A stretch of DNA of 13,871 nt, from positions 1 to 13,871 of the forward strand of contig JBFJVZ010000186.1 in NCBI GenBank assembly GCA_041623895.1, given 5' to 3'. The notes beneath the pieces are model-generated. The model was not told where the DNA came from. It was given only the letters and a program-made list of their open reading frames with translations, and did not search any database. Positions within the stretch are counted from its first letter, which is position 1. The number at the start of each line of letters is the position of its first letter. Made by a program: the position numbers and the translations under genes. Shown here piece after piece: positions 6,791 through 13,871 of the stretch. This stretch comes from JBFJVZ01 sp041623895. Its GTDB lineage: Bacteria; Planctomycetota; Planctomycetia; Pirellulales; Pirellulaceae.

Positions 6791-8623
6791 TCAATCCAAG
6801 GCGTACTGCTCGGCCCAATTTACATCGTCGGTCAACGAGTCCTGGTCTTGTTTGGAAATCAAGAACGATTCCAGGACAAGGTAATCCATTTGGGTACGCA
6901 TGAAACACTGATACGCTTCGCTGGGCGTGCAAACGATAGGTTCGCCACGAACGTTGAACGATGTATTGACCAGAACTCCGCAGCCGGTCAGCTGATCAAA
7001 TGCTTTTAGCAAAGAGTGAAAGCGAGGCGACTGGTCTGGTGAAACAGTCTGGATGCGAGCCGAGTAGTCCACGTGCGTGATTGCTGGAAGTTCGGAGCGA
7101 ACCTCGTTTACCCATTGCCTCAGGTCATCGTGCCGCTGCCGAGGCTTGCCATTGACGCGAAGTTTGGGGTGAAGGGGGGCTACCAGCAGCATGTAGGGTG
7201 ACGCCTGCTCTAGCTCAAAGTACTCGTGACATTTTTCCGCTAGCACTGCCGGTGCAAAAGGGCGAAAGGATTCACGATACTTGATCTTTAGATTCATCAC
7301 CGACTGCATCTTGGCAGAACGGGAATCTCCCAGGATGGAACGGCCCCCCAGTGCTCGAGGTCCAAACTCCATGCGTCCCTGAAACATCCCGACCACGTTT
7401 TCGTCCGCAATCAATTCAGCAATGACAGGCGCCCATTCATCTTCTGATAGACGGCGGTAGGCAATTTTGTTGGCATCCAAGTAGGCTTCGATCGATTCGT
7501 CAGAAAACCATGGTCCCAACAAGCTTCCTGACATGTGGTCGTTGCCGGGCTGGCAGCTACGCGGGTTTCCCAAGAATTGGTACCAGCCGTACAGCGCCGC
7601 CCCGAGTGCACCACCGGCATCGCCGGCTGCTGGTTGGACCCACAAGTTCTCGAAATCGGTCTCGGCCAGGATCTTTCCGTTGGCAACACAATTCAAAGCA
7701 ACACCGCCAGCCAAACAAAGGTTGCTCGAACCAGTCTCGCGGGCAGCGAATCGGGCCAGCTTGATCACCACCTCTTCGGTAACTTCCTGGATCGATCGGG
7801 CCAGGTCCATTTCTCGTTTGCTGATTTCCGATTCCGGCTTCCGCGGAGGCCCGTCGAATAACTTGGCGAACTTTTCGTTCGTCATCGTCAGTCCGCCCAG
7901 GTAGTCGAAGTATTCCATATCCAACTGAAAGGACCCGTCATCACAAATGTTGATCAGATGTTCTCGTATCCGATCCGCATACAGCGGCTCGCCATAGGGA
8001 GCGAGTCCCATGAGTTTGTATTCACCGGAGTTCACTCGAAAGCCGGTGAAGTGAGTGAAGGCCGAATACAACAATCCCAGTGAATGGGGAAACCGGATCT
8101 CATGACGCAAACGAATGCGGTTGCCGGCACCAGATCCGACGGTCGTGGTCGACCATTCGCCGACCCCGTCAAGCGTGAGAATCGCCGCGTGCTGGAATGG
8201 TGACGGAAAAAACGCACTCGCCGCATGCGACTCGTGGTGCTCTGTGTAGGCGATTTTCTTGGGTCGCCCGTATCCCAGTTCAGCTAACTTCTTTTCAATC
8301 GTGTAAGAGACCCACAGCTTCTGGGCAGACCACACCGGCACGGCTTCCAGGAATGTCTTAAGGCCGAACGGGGCGATTTGAAAGTGCGTCCTCAGAATGC
8401 GAGAAAACTTTGAGAGCGGTTTATCGTAGAACACGACCATGTCGATTTCATTTGCTCCGACTTGGCCCTGCCGCAGACAGTAACTGATCGCATGAAGGGG
8501 AAAGTTCTCATCATGTTTCTTTCGCGAGAACCGCTCTTCTTGCGCTGCCGCAACAATGCTCCCATCTTGGACAAGGCATGCCGCAGAATCGTGATAGAAT
8601 GCACTCAGGCCCAGGATGTTCAC
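6791..8623 (-). CDS. Carbamoyltransferase, NodU/CmcH/TobZ/SxtI family
   Basis: This 610-residue enzyme is full length. The N-terminal Kae1-like ASKHA domain starts with NILGLSAFYHDSAACLV, then has EERFSRKKHD (29-38), the metal-binding HHESH (129-133), LDGVGEW (151-157), the glycine-rich AGGVALNCVANG (305-316) and PAAGDAGGALGAA (331-343) with the expected Asp335. The C-terminal YrdC-like domain has GRMEFGPRALGGRSIL (416-431), ESFRPFAP (451-458) and NTSFNVRGEPIV (553-564). In TobZ these two sites convert carbamoyl phosphate and ATP to carbamoyl-adenylate and pass the carbamoyl group to a hydroxyl of the acceptor. All key motifs are present, so activity is expected. The start is GTG at 8623, overlapping the stop of the upstream gene by four bases (GTGA), with AGAAGG about 10 bases before it. 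The acceptor is unknown: a glycan, a lipid headgroup or a secreted small molecule. Confidence 0.95.
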   Translation of the reverse strand: MNILGLSAFYHDSAACLVQDGSIVAAAQEERFSRKKHDENFPLHAISYCLRQGQVGANEIDMVVFYDKPLSKFSRILRTHFQIAPFGLKTFLEAVPVWSAQKLWVSYTIEKKLAELGYGRPKKIAYTEHHESHAASAFFPSPFQHAAILTLDGVGEWSTTTVGSGAGNRIRLRHEIRFPHSLGLLYSAFTHFTGFRVNSGEYKLMGLAPYGEPLYADRIREHLINICDDGSFQLDMEYFDYLGGLTMTNEKFAKLFDGPPRKPESEISKREMDLARSIQEVTEEVVIKLARFAARETGSSNLCLAGGVALNCVANGKILAETDFENLWVQPAAGDAGGALGAALYGWYQFLGNPRSCQPGNDHMSGSLLGPWFSDESIEAYLDANKIAYRRLSEDEWAPVIAELIADENVVGMFQGRMEFGPRALGGRSILGDSRSAKMQSVMNLKIKYRESFRPFAPAVLAEKCHEYFELEQASPYMLLVAPLHPKLRVNGKPRQRHDDLRQWVNEVRSELPAITHVDYSARIQTVSPDQSPRFHSLLKAFDQLTGCGVLVNTSFNVRGEPIVCTPSEAYQCFMRTQMDYLVLESFLISKQDQDSLTDDVNWAEQYALD

Positions 8624-10230
8624 TGAATCGGCGCCTTCTGTGCAAGTTCGATCCTCTCGATCATATCCCCCTCGATGCGATCAAAGATCTTGGCGGCGAT
8701 GATGGCGTTGCCCTCCTCGGAGACATGAGCGAAGTCGATATAGACGGCCTTGTCAGCACCGTCATAGCTCTTTGACAGATCATGAATCAGTGTGCTCTCG
8801 CGTATTCGAGCGGTCGCAATCCGATAGATCTCCGCAAGAGGCTCCCCGAAACTTGTTCGATAGCTTTGTTCCTGCTGGGAGGGGTTTGATTTGGTATAGA
8901 CAATGGGTTGCCAAAAGAAACGTGACTGAAATCCGTAGCGCTCTCCCAGCGCACGGACAAATCGAGCGTTCTCCTCGTAGGTTTCCACGACCTCAGCAGC
9001 CAGGTGCTGCAACTGGTCAGGGGACAACTGCGGGGCGTCGTCCGTCCGCGGTGTAAGGATTCTGTCGCGAACCATGCGGGCCAGGCTGTGGTAGCTCAAC
9101 CAATTGACCATCTCGTCGGGAATACCCAGGTGCCGATGCTGGCTCCCGTTTCGTCTTTCCCAACTCGAAAAGTTTTGATGGACGCGTTCCAACTCGGGTG
9201 TTTGCAACTTGGCGATGGCGTCGTTGCAGCCTTCGTAGAAAATCACCAGATCGGGCACCTGGCCATTTGCGCACAGTTCCGCCAGATGGATTACGTTTTG
9301 CCAGTTAACGTATCCTGCCTCACCGAAGTTACTCACGCGCAGAGGAATCCCTTGCTGGTCCGCGATTCGTGTCAAGCAAGATGGAATGGTGTAATCATCG
9401 CGGGCACCGGTTCCCCAAATCGTTGAGCCGCCGAAGACGTAGACGATCGTGGGCTTATCGGATTGTGCCGCTGACTGAAATGTCTTACGGCAACCGTCGG
9501 TGATGTTGACGTATTGGCCTTTGTAATCCAACCGGCTCCACCCGACGAAGGGGCGATACTTTGTGACACTTGATTCGTTATGTTCTCGCCAATAGGTTGC
9601 GGCCCAGCTCAGATTGCGATAGTCCTCGTGATCGGCCAGCGGATGCGACTGCTTGGTGGCCCAATGGTAGAAGAAGCCTCCGCCCCAATTAACGGCGACC
9701 AAAATAAACATAAAAAAGGCGAGCGATCTTCCCACCCGAAACACCCGACCGCCGGTCCTGGACTGCTCGACCACCGTCTCGATAAAGAACGGCTTCGCAA
9801 AGACACGCCGACGATCGTAAGCGGGAATGTTTACCCAATAGCTTTCGCAGTGAGCCGGTCGCCTCAGATGAAGCTCATCGCGTCCCGTTAAACGAGCGAG
9901 CAGTGCGGCCGGCATGAAGACCAAAAAATAGACAATCGATAACGCGACCCGACTCACAGCCCGACTGAGCCAGCGACCGAGTGACGTCAATAGCAGAAAG
10001 ATCAGGCTGTGCCATGAAGGGGCAAGCCACTTGCATCCGGCAAGGAAAACGCCAACGCTTGCCGCAACGCAAGCGATAATTATGTTCCCCCACAGAAACA
10101 AAAGTCCGGCGACTGCGAATGGAGCCAACAATTCGATCGCTTTGCCGAGGGCAGGACGAGGCGAGGGGACTTGGGCCGGCGCAACGTGTACTTCCCTCCA
10201 CCTCCAGTTTCGTTCGTCGAATGCGGTCAT
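8620..10230 (-). CDS. Fusion of an SxtJ-like membrane domain and an SGNH/GDSL hydrolase
   Basis: This 536-residue protein has two parts. Residues about 28-135 hold hydrophobic segments (about 33-48, 49-66, 72-82 and 93-115) followed by MPAALLARLTGRDELHLRR and ESYWV. That arrangement (a VF-x-P hydrophobic segment, then L-x-R-L-x-G-[KR]-D-x-L-x-x-[KR]-R, then YW) is the mark of SxtJ-family proteins, usually a separate gene of about 150 residues. A further span (167-186) leads into an SGNH hydrolase domain with FGGST (nucleophile Ser269), NFGEAGY (Gly303), YEGCND (Asn336) and the Asp499/His502 pair in DFAHVSEEGN. The catalytic set is complete, so an esterase, deacylase or O-acyltransferase-like role is plausible. 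It is the first gene of a three-gene operon with carbamoyltransferase and DUF5989, overlapping the former by 4 bases. The ATG start lacks a strong ribosome binding site. The fused domain order is my inference from motif reading. Confidence 0.85.
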   Translation of the reverse strand: MTAFDERNWRWREVHVAPAQVPSPRPALGKAIELLAPFAVAGLLFLWGNIIIACVAASVGVFLAGCKWLAPSWHSLIFLLLTSLGRWLSRAVSRVALSIVYFLVFMPAALLARLTGRDELHLRRPAHCESYWVNIPAYDRRRVFAKPFFIETVVEQSRTGGRVFRVGRSLAFFMFILVAVNWGGGFFYHWATKQSHPLADHEDYRNLSWAATYWREHNESSVTKYRPFVGWSRLDYKGQYVNITDGCRKTFQSAAQSDKPTIVYVFGGSTIWGTGARDDYTIPSCLTRIADQQGIPLRVSNFGEAGYVNWQNVIHLAELCANGQVPDLVIFYEGCNDAIAKLQTPELERVHQNFSSWERRNGSQHRHLGIPDEMVNWLSYHSLARMVRDRILTPRTDDAPQLSPDQLQHLAAEVVETYEENARFVRALGERYGFQSRFFWQPIVYTKSNPSQQEQSYRTSFGEPLAEIYRIATARIRESTLIHDLSKSYDGADKAVYIDFAHVSEEGNAIIAAKIFDRIEGDMIERIELAQKAPIQ

Positions 10231-10501
10231 GCGTCAAGCTCGGGAGTGAAGCCGCCGCTCGGAGATGGTGCCGCAACAGAGTGATGCTTGGCTGAGCTTT
10301 GGGGGGGCATAGTCTCAGCATACACGAAATGTGGTTTTTAAATTGATTTGGTAAAGAAAGGCAGCTTGGAATGCCGTCCGCGGCTGAGTTCCGAGGGGAA
10401 TAATCCCGATAATCCCTGCCACCGCTATCATCCGACGCCAGTCAAGCTAAGCATTCTTGTTGTGACAGGCAGACGTAAGCGACAACACCGTCCTGACTCG
10501 A
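10231..10501. other. Intergenic region upstream of the carbamoyltransferase operon
   Basis: This 271-base gap separates two minus-strand units. It contains a run of seven G (10301-10307) and an AT-rich stretch around 10331-10355 that, read on the minus strand, offers TTTAAA and TATGCT only 14 bases apart, which is too close for a standard promoter. It probably carries the promoter of the operon, but I cannot fix its position. No coding frame here looks real. Confidence 0.4.
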
Positions 10502-11266
10502 TCAATCGAGCTCGCAAACAACACGCACTCCGAGATCGAAATATCGAAAGGTGCCCGCGTTACGAAGGCGGGAGGCTGAACGGCAATCGCTGGCGCTGAG
10601 GCCCCACGAGCCGCCGCGCAGATCACGCAACGCCTTCTCTTCGCCGTCTAGTTGCGCGGATGTCGTGTCGGTCGATCTCTCGTCTACCCGTTCGGCGCAC
10701 CACTCCGATACGTTGCCGTGCATGTCGTACAGTCCCCAGGGGTTGGGCTTCTTGCGACCGACCCGCTGCGACTGGTTGCCGCTGTTTCCCAGATACCAGC
10801 CGGCCCTAGCCAGCGCAGCCTCGCTCCCGCCGGTGTAGTAGGCTGTCGTGGTGCCGGCGCGGCAAGCGTACTCCCATTCCTCCTCGGTCGGCAAGCGATA
10901 CCGATTTTTTTCCTTCTCGCTAAGCCGTCGACAGAACTCATTGGCCTCGTGCCACGTGATTCGCTCGACCGGCAGGTCGTCGCCCTTGAAATAACTGGGG
11001 CTGGTTCTCATGATCAAGCGCCACTCCTTTTGAGTCACTTCGTTTACGCCGATGCGAAATCCTTTCCCGAATGTGACTTGGCGCTGCGTCTCGTTACTCA
11101 CGCGACTTGGCTCGGTCTCGGGGCTGCCCATCGTGAAAGTTCCCGGTGGGATGTAGGCCAGCTTCATCCCGACGGAGTTAAGGACGGTGTCGCCCGGCTC
11201 GGTCCCACCGGCGGGGCGTACTACCGCCACAACAATCATCAGGATAACGCTCGTTCGCCAGCTCAC
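10502..11266 (-). CDS. Secreted SUMF1/FGE-fold protein, probably not a true FGE
   Basis: The GTG at 11266 overlaps the stop of the upstream gene by four bases (GTGA) and gives 254 residues; a longer frame starting at 11548 only reads the propeller gene in another frame. The leader MSWRTSVILMIVVAVV is hydrophobic, with possible cleavage near residue 21. The SUMF1 domain follows: VGMKLAYIPPGTFTMGSP (32-49), YRLPTEEEWEYACRAG (123-138), NPWGLYDMHGNVSEWC (175-190), LRGGSWGLSASDCRSASR (216-233) and GVRVV near the end. In formylglycine-generating enzymes this late motif carries two catalytic cysteines five residues apart. Here the first position is Leu223 and only Cys228 remains, so sulfatase activation is unlikely. 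Many such proteins are binding or regulatory variants; planctomycetes carry many. Coupling to the propeller gene implies a shared extracytoplasmic role. GC content appears higher than in neighbouring genes. Confidence 0.88.
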   Translation of the reverse strand: MSWRTSVILMIVVAVVRPAGGTEPGDTVLNSVGMKLAYIPPGTFTMGSPETEPSRVSNETQRQVTFGKGFRIGVNEVTQKEWRLIMRTSPSYFKGDDLPVERITWHEANEFCRRLSEKEKNRYRLPTEEEWEYACRAGTTTAYYTGGSEAALARAGWYLGNSGNQSQRVGRKKPNPWGLYDMHGNVSEWCAERVDERSTDTTSAQLDGEEKALRDLRGGSWGLSASDCRSASRLRNAGTFRYFDLGVRVVCELD

Positions 11267-12522
11267 TTTCTGTCCCGCATCTCGTGCACGTCCAGGCAGA
11301 CGAGATCTCCCTTGGCATTGCGGACGTAGATTCGACCGTTGGACAGCACGGGAACGGTCCGACACATCGTACGTGGCAGGACGCGTGCACGGGCGATGAC
11401 ATCGAACGCGTCGGGATTCGCCCTGGCGACCACCAACTCGCCCTTGTCGCTCATGACAAGCATACGGCCGTCGGCGCACATGGAAAGCGATCCCTTGCCC
11501 ATGCCCTTCTCCCTCCACCGCTGGCGGCTGTCCTTGAAATCGATGCACGCGAGAAAGTTTTCATCGAAACCATAGAGTTGTCCCTGCCACAAGACTGAGC
11601 AACTCTGCAGGTTGCTCATCACAGTATTGTCAAACACCCGCGTCACTTGCCCGCCGGCGACCCGGATCTTGACGCAGCCGCGGCCATAGGCGCACGAGGC
11701 GAACACCTCATCGTTGTGGATGATCACGTCGGCCGCAGTTGCTTTGTGTTTGTTAAAGAATGGGTAACGCCACAGCAGCTTGCCGTCGACGACGCGCACA
11801 CCAACGAGTGAGTCCGCCCCGCAAAACACGACGCATTCGTGCCCATCGACCTTGGCGGGCACCGGGGTGGAATAACCGCAGATGTCCTTGCCATTCTCCC
11901 AGATCAGTTCACCGGTGTGTTTGTCGAAGGCGGCGCCGGCCGAACCGACGTTCAGGATCAACCGGTCGCCCACGACTAAGGGCGACCCGGAAAAATGCCA
12001 CGTTGGGAGCGTGAAGCCCAGCTTTCGGTTCAGTTGCTGTTCCCAGAGCACCTTGCCGGTGGTCGCCTGGAGGCAGAACAGATCACCCATCTTCGAGAGG
12101 GTATAGACGGCCCCGCCATCGACAGTCGGTGTGGCGAGCGTGCCGCCCTCATAATACTTGGGCAGCAACGGGCAGTGGTAAGTGTGTTTCCACAGGAGCT
12201 CGCCTGTTTCGGCGTTGAAGCAGTAGACGGTGTCTTCCTGTTGATCTTCCTCCTCGCCGTGATTGCCCATCGTGTAGGCTCGCCCATCGGCGGTCACCAC
12301 GGACGACGAGCCCTTGCCGACCGAGGCCCGCCAAAGCACCTTCGGATCTGCGTCGCCCCAATCGCACTGCCAGTCAATTTCCTCAGAGATCCCGTTGTGG
12401 TTGGGTCCTCGGTAAATGGGCCAGTCAGCGGCTCTCGCTATCACACCGCAGACCAACCACGCTGCTGCGATCGCAATTCGTGTTTGCCAGGCTCGCCGGT
12501 TATTCTTAAATCCAAGCATCAT
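11263..12522 (-). CDS. Secreted PQQ-binding-like beta-propeller protein
   Basis: This 419-residue protein has a basic N terminus, a hydrophobic stretch and a cleavage site near residue 31 (VIARA|AD). It then shows DWPIYRGPNHNGISEE (33-48), the opening motif (W-P-x-x-R-G-P-x-x-x-G) of a large planctomycete/verrucomicrobial family of outer-membrane BamB-like or PQQ-like propellers. Typical blades follow, each with a YCFNAETGELLW-type closing strand: AETGELLWK (104-112), ATTGKVLWE (153-161), and later KHTGELIWE and VDGKLLWRY. It is probably periplasmic. The dehydrogenase-type motifs that bind PQQ and calcium are not evident, so enzyme activity is uncertain. Two adjacent ATG codons (12522 and 12519) start the gene, and no Shine-Dalgarno sequence is visible. 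The gene is translationally coupled to the SUMF1-fold gene and divergent from the DUF1552 gene 468 bases away. Confidence 0.9.
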   Translation of the reverse strand: MMLGFKNNRRAWQTRIAIAAAWLVCGVIARAADWPIYRGPNHNGISEEIDWQCDWGDADPKVLWRASVGKGSSSVVTADGRAYTMGNHGEEEDQQEDTVYCFNAETGELLWKHTYHCPLLPKYYEGGTLATPTVDGGAVYTLSKMGDLFCLQATTGKVLWEQQLNRKLGFTLPTWHFSGSPLVVGDRLILNVGSAGAAFDKHTGELIWENGKDICGYSTPVPAKVDGHECVVFCGADSLVGVRVVDGKLLWRYPFFNKHKATAADVIIHNDEVFASCAYGRGCVKIRVAGGQVTRVFDNTVMSNLQSCSVLWQGQLYGFDENFLACIDFKDSRQRWREKGMGKGSLSMCADGRMLVMSDKGELVVARANPDAFDVIARARVLPRTMCRTVPVLSNGRIYVRNAKGDLVCLDVHEMRDRK

Positions 12523-12990
12523 GGAGAACCACTACAAGGGATGAAAATTTTGACTGTCAGCAACGGAGTCGAGCGTATTAGAAGGAATTTCATCATTGAT
12601 GTGGGATCGTTGATAGGCCAGGACTTGTCCTGGCGCCTTATTGCCAGGACAAGGTCCTGGCCTACGAGAGCTCTCCATCGGCCTCGATGCTCAACTTCAA
12701 TCCCAGATGGCTGCCGGCTTTCACTGGTCTGGCAAGCTGCAGTCGCCGGAGTCATCTCGACCTAATTCGAGCGGTTTTGGCGGCCGTTTGAAATAATGCG
12801 TGCCGTCGGCGCATCTCTGAACGCAAGCAGACGCCGTTTCAGCCCTAGAAATGCGACCTTTTTGGCAGCGGACCCCCCGATCGCTGGTGTTTTCTGGGCG
12901 AAAACCGACGATATTGTGCTAAAACCCGATCTCCAGATTCTCTCCTGTCTGCCAGTTCCCCGCCAAATTTCCCACCGATAGAGCCAACGA
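12523..12990. other. Divergent intergenic region with a palindromic element
   Basis: These 468 bases lie between divergent genes. Besides the nested palindrome at 12614-12664 there is a perfect 6-base inverted repeat, GTTTTC (12889-12894) and GAAAAC (12900-12905), about 85 bases before the DUF1552 start, next to an AT-rich stretch (12906-12925) that could hold its promoter. Frames crossing this region on either strand do not look like proteins: their composition is erratic and they overlap the good genes. Confidence 0.5.
12614..12664. repeat. Nested palindromic (REP-like) element
   Basis: The left arm (12614-12634) and the right arm (12643-12664) are inverted copies differing by one extra base, with an 8-base loop GCCTTATT between them. 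Each arm is also a palindrome on its own: GCCAGGAC-TT-GTCCTGGC on the left and CCAGGAC-AAG-GTCCTGG on the right. It can therefore fold as one long stem or as two short hairpins. It lacks a T run and lies between divergent gene starts, so it is unlikely to be a plain terminator. Confidence 0.8.
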
Positions 12991-13871
12991 ATGATCAATC
13001 GCCGAAACATGCTTCAAGGATTGGCAGCCGGTGTTGGCACTGTTTTTGGCCCCACGCTTTTGCCGCGAAACGTTCAAGCTGCATCGGTCCCAAGGGGCGG
13101 TCCAAAACGCCTCATCTTCTTTCTGCAGAACCAAGGCTTCGATCCCGCTACTGCCGTTCCCGCAGGCTTGAGTTCGAGCACGTCGTTGGCGGACGTGACA
13201 CTGCCAGAACCAATCGAAGCGTTGGAATCTTACAAAGACAAGATCAACATCATCACGGGCCTTCACGGCCGACACACCAGCCCCTCACACAGTGCCTACT
13301 TTGGTGCATTGGGTGGTTACCGCGGTGGCATTGGCGTACCTCCCGGCGGCGCAACGATTGACCACGTGATCAGTCAATTGCTGCCTGAAACCATTCTTCC
13401 GCACTTGCGGATCGGGATGGACGCGTTGGAAAACATGATTTCGCGTCCTACGTTGGCCACGCTTTCGGCATCGGGTCCGGGCAAACCGTTATTCATGCAC
13501 TCAAACCCGAAAGATCTTTACCAGTTGCTGTTTGGCGGAATCGCCACGGGCGATGTCAAACTACGTTACGAGGCACGTTCCAAAGTCTTTGATCGCATCG
13601 AACAACTTGCTGGCGTCAGCACGTCCGCGCTCCCAGCCGCTGATCGCCAGCGGTACGGAAGCTATGTTGACGGGTTCCGTGACATCAACGGACTGCGTGA
13701 ACGGCTCGCCGGCGTCTCCGATCACTTGAAAAAGTTTGCTCCCGAATACGACGAAAAGTTTACGAATCCGAAGTTTGAAACGGACTGGCATGACGCGTTG
13801 TTGCATATCAGCATCGCTTCTTTGAAAGCGGGCTTGACCAACGTCGTTACCATCGGCTCCGGTCGCGGCGA
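12991..13871 (+). CDS. DUF1552 secreted protein, 3' end outside the window
   Basis: The frame is open from ATG 12991 to the window end (293 codons). The N terminus MINRRNMLQGLAAGVG has a twin arginine followed by a hydrophobic stretch and LPRNVQA, which suggests Tat export. The body fits DUF1552: PKRLIFFLQNQG (38-49), IEALESYKDKINIITGLHG, HSAYFGALGGYRG, GGATIDHVISQLLPE, LPHLRIGMD, and later a NPKDLYQLLFGG segment followed by a helical stretch ending in INGLRERLAGV. In planctomycetes DUF1552 genes usually accompany large cytochrome-c-type DUF1587/1592/1595/1585 proteins; here the upstream neighbour is divergent and unrelated, so a partner, if any, must lie downstream. The function is unknown; a role with an extracytoplasmic redox or polysaccharide-degrading complex is often presumed. 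No strong ribosome binding site precedes the ATG. Confidence 0.9.
   Translation, partial: MINRRNMLQGLAAGVGTVFGPTLLPRNVQAASVPRGGPKRLIFFLQNQGFDPATAVPAGLSSSTSLADVTLPEPIEALESYKDKINIITGLHGRHTSPSHSAYFGALGGYRGGIGVPPGGATIDHVISQLLPETILPHLRIGMDALENMISRPTLATLSASGPGKPLFMHSNPKDLYQLLFGGIATGDVKLRYEARSKVFDRIEQLAGVSTSALPAADRQRYGSYVDGFRDINGLRERLAGVSDHLKKFAPEYDEKFTNPKFETDWHDALLHISIASLKAGLTNVVTIGSGRG

Noticed and set aside
6777..6932. N-terminal extension of the DUF5989 frame to 6932
   Set aside because: It overlaps the end of the carbamoyltransferase gene and would more than double the usual length; the conserved part begins near the GTG at 6776.
6612..10230. A saxitoxin-type toxin gene cluster
   Set aside because: Only the I-J-K-L-like accessory block is present; none of the core toxin biosynthesis genes is visible, and the same block occurs in other contexts.
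10652..11329. Plus-strand open frame of 225 codons
   Set aside because: It is antisense to the SUMF1-fold gene, whose motifs are unmistakable; it arises from the GC-rich codon use of that gene.
11267..11548. N-terminal extension of the SUMF1-fold frame up to 11548
   Set aside because: These codons read the propeller gene in another frame and give an Arg/Gly/His-rich string without structure; the GTG at 11266 with GTGA coupling and a signal peptide is the better start.
11995..12765. Plus-strand open frame of 256 codons
   Set aside because: It lies mostly antisense to the propeller gene and its composition is erratic; the minus-strand frame has a signal peptide and family motifs.
1..13871. 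CRISPR arrays, tRNA or rRNA genes, insertion sequences
   Set aside because: No regularly spaced direct repeats, tRNA cloverleaf, rRNA sequence or transposase frame was seen when reading both strands.

Overview
The window looks like a chromosomal segment of a planctomycete, probably a marine Pirellulaceae or Rhodopirellula-type organism. The evidence is the company of families: a DUF1552 protein with a Tat-type leader, a secreted PQQ-type beta-propeller with the DWPIYRGPNHNG-type opening common in this phylum, a formylglycine-generating-enzyme-like (SUMF1) protein, a QFSLRGM-type membrane protein with an AYRSP motif, and a histidine kinase with a HEGRNALQ-type H box. Shine-Dalgarno sequences are mostly weak, which also fits the phylum. 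This assignment rests on recalled family signatures, not on a search.

Layout. 3-953 (+) is the 3' part of a PAS/histidine kinase, convergent with an AlaC-type aminotransferase (969-2261, -). A secreted alpha/beta-hydrolase esterase (2449-3189, -) is divergent from a small multi-spanning membrane protein (3319-3906, +); a CRP-like inverted repeat lies between them. A plus-strand run follows: a small putative lipoprotein (4139-4675), a secreted beta-propeller (4737-5687) and a nickel superoxide dismutase (5904-6365).

6612-10230 (-) is a tightly packed three-gene operon. It is transcribed as a membrane/SGNH-hydrolase fusion, then a NodU/CmcH/TobZ-type carbamoyltransferase, then a 54-residue DUF5989 membrane protein. 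The fused protein joins an SxtJ-like membrane domain to an SGNH hydrolase. The content therefore matches the sxtI-sxtJ-sxtK-sxtL block known from saxitoxin clusters and some polysaccharide clusters, with the J- and L-type parts fused. No other toxin or sugar biosynthesis genes are visible, so the substrate is unknown. A 72-codon open frame continues behind DUF5989 and may be a small gene or a dispersed repeat.

10502-12522 (-) is a translationally coupled pair: the secreted PQQ-type propeller and the SUMF1-fold protein, the latter lacking one of the two catalytic cysteines of true FGE. The sampled stretches of this pair are more GC-rich than those sampled elsewhere. A 468-base intergenic region follows, holding a 51-base nested palindrome, and then the start of the DUF1552 gene (12991 to the window end, +).

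The strongest leads are the compact carbamoylation module with its fused membrane/SGNH protein, and the nickel SOD whose ordinary signal peptide ends exactly before the His-1 of the nickel hook. The latter suggests an exported enzyme matured by signal peptidase rather than by a dedicated SodX protease.
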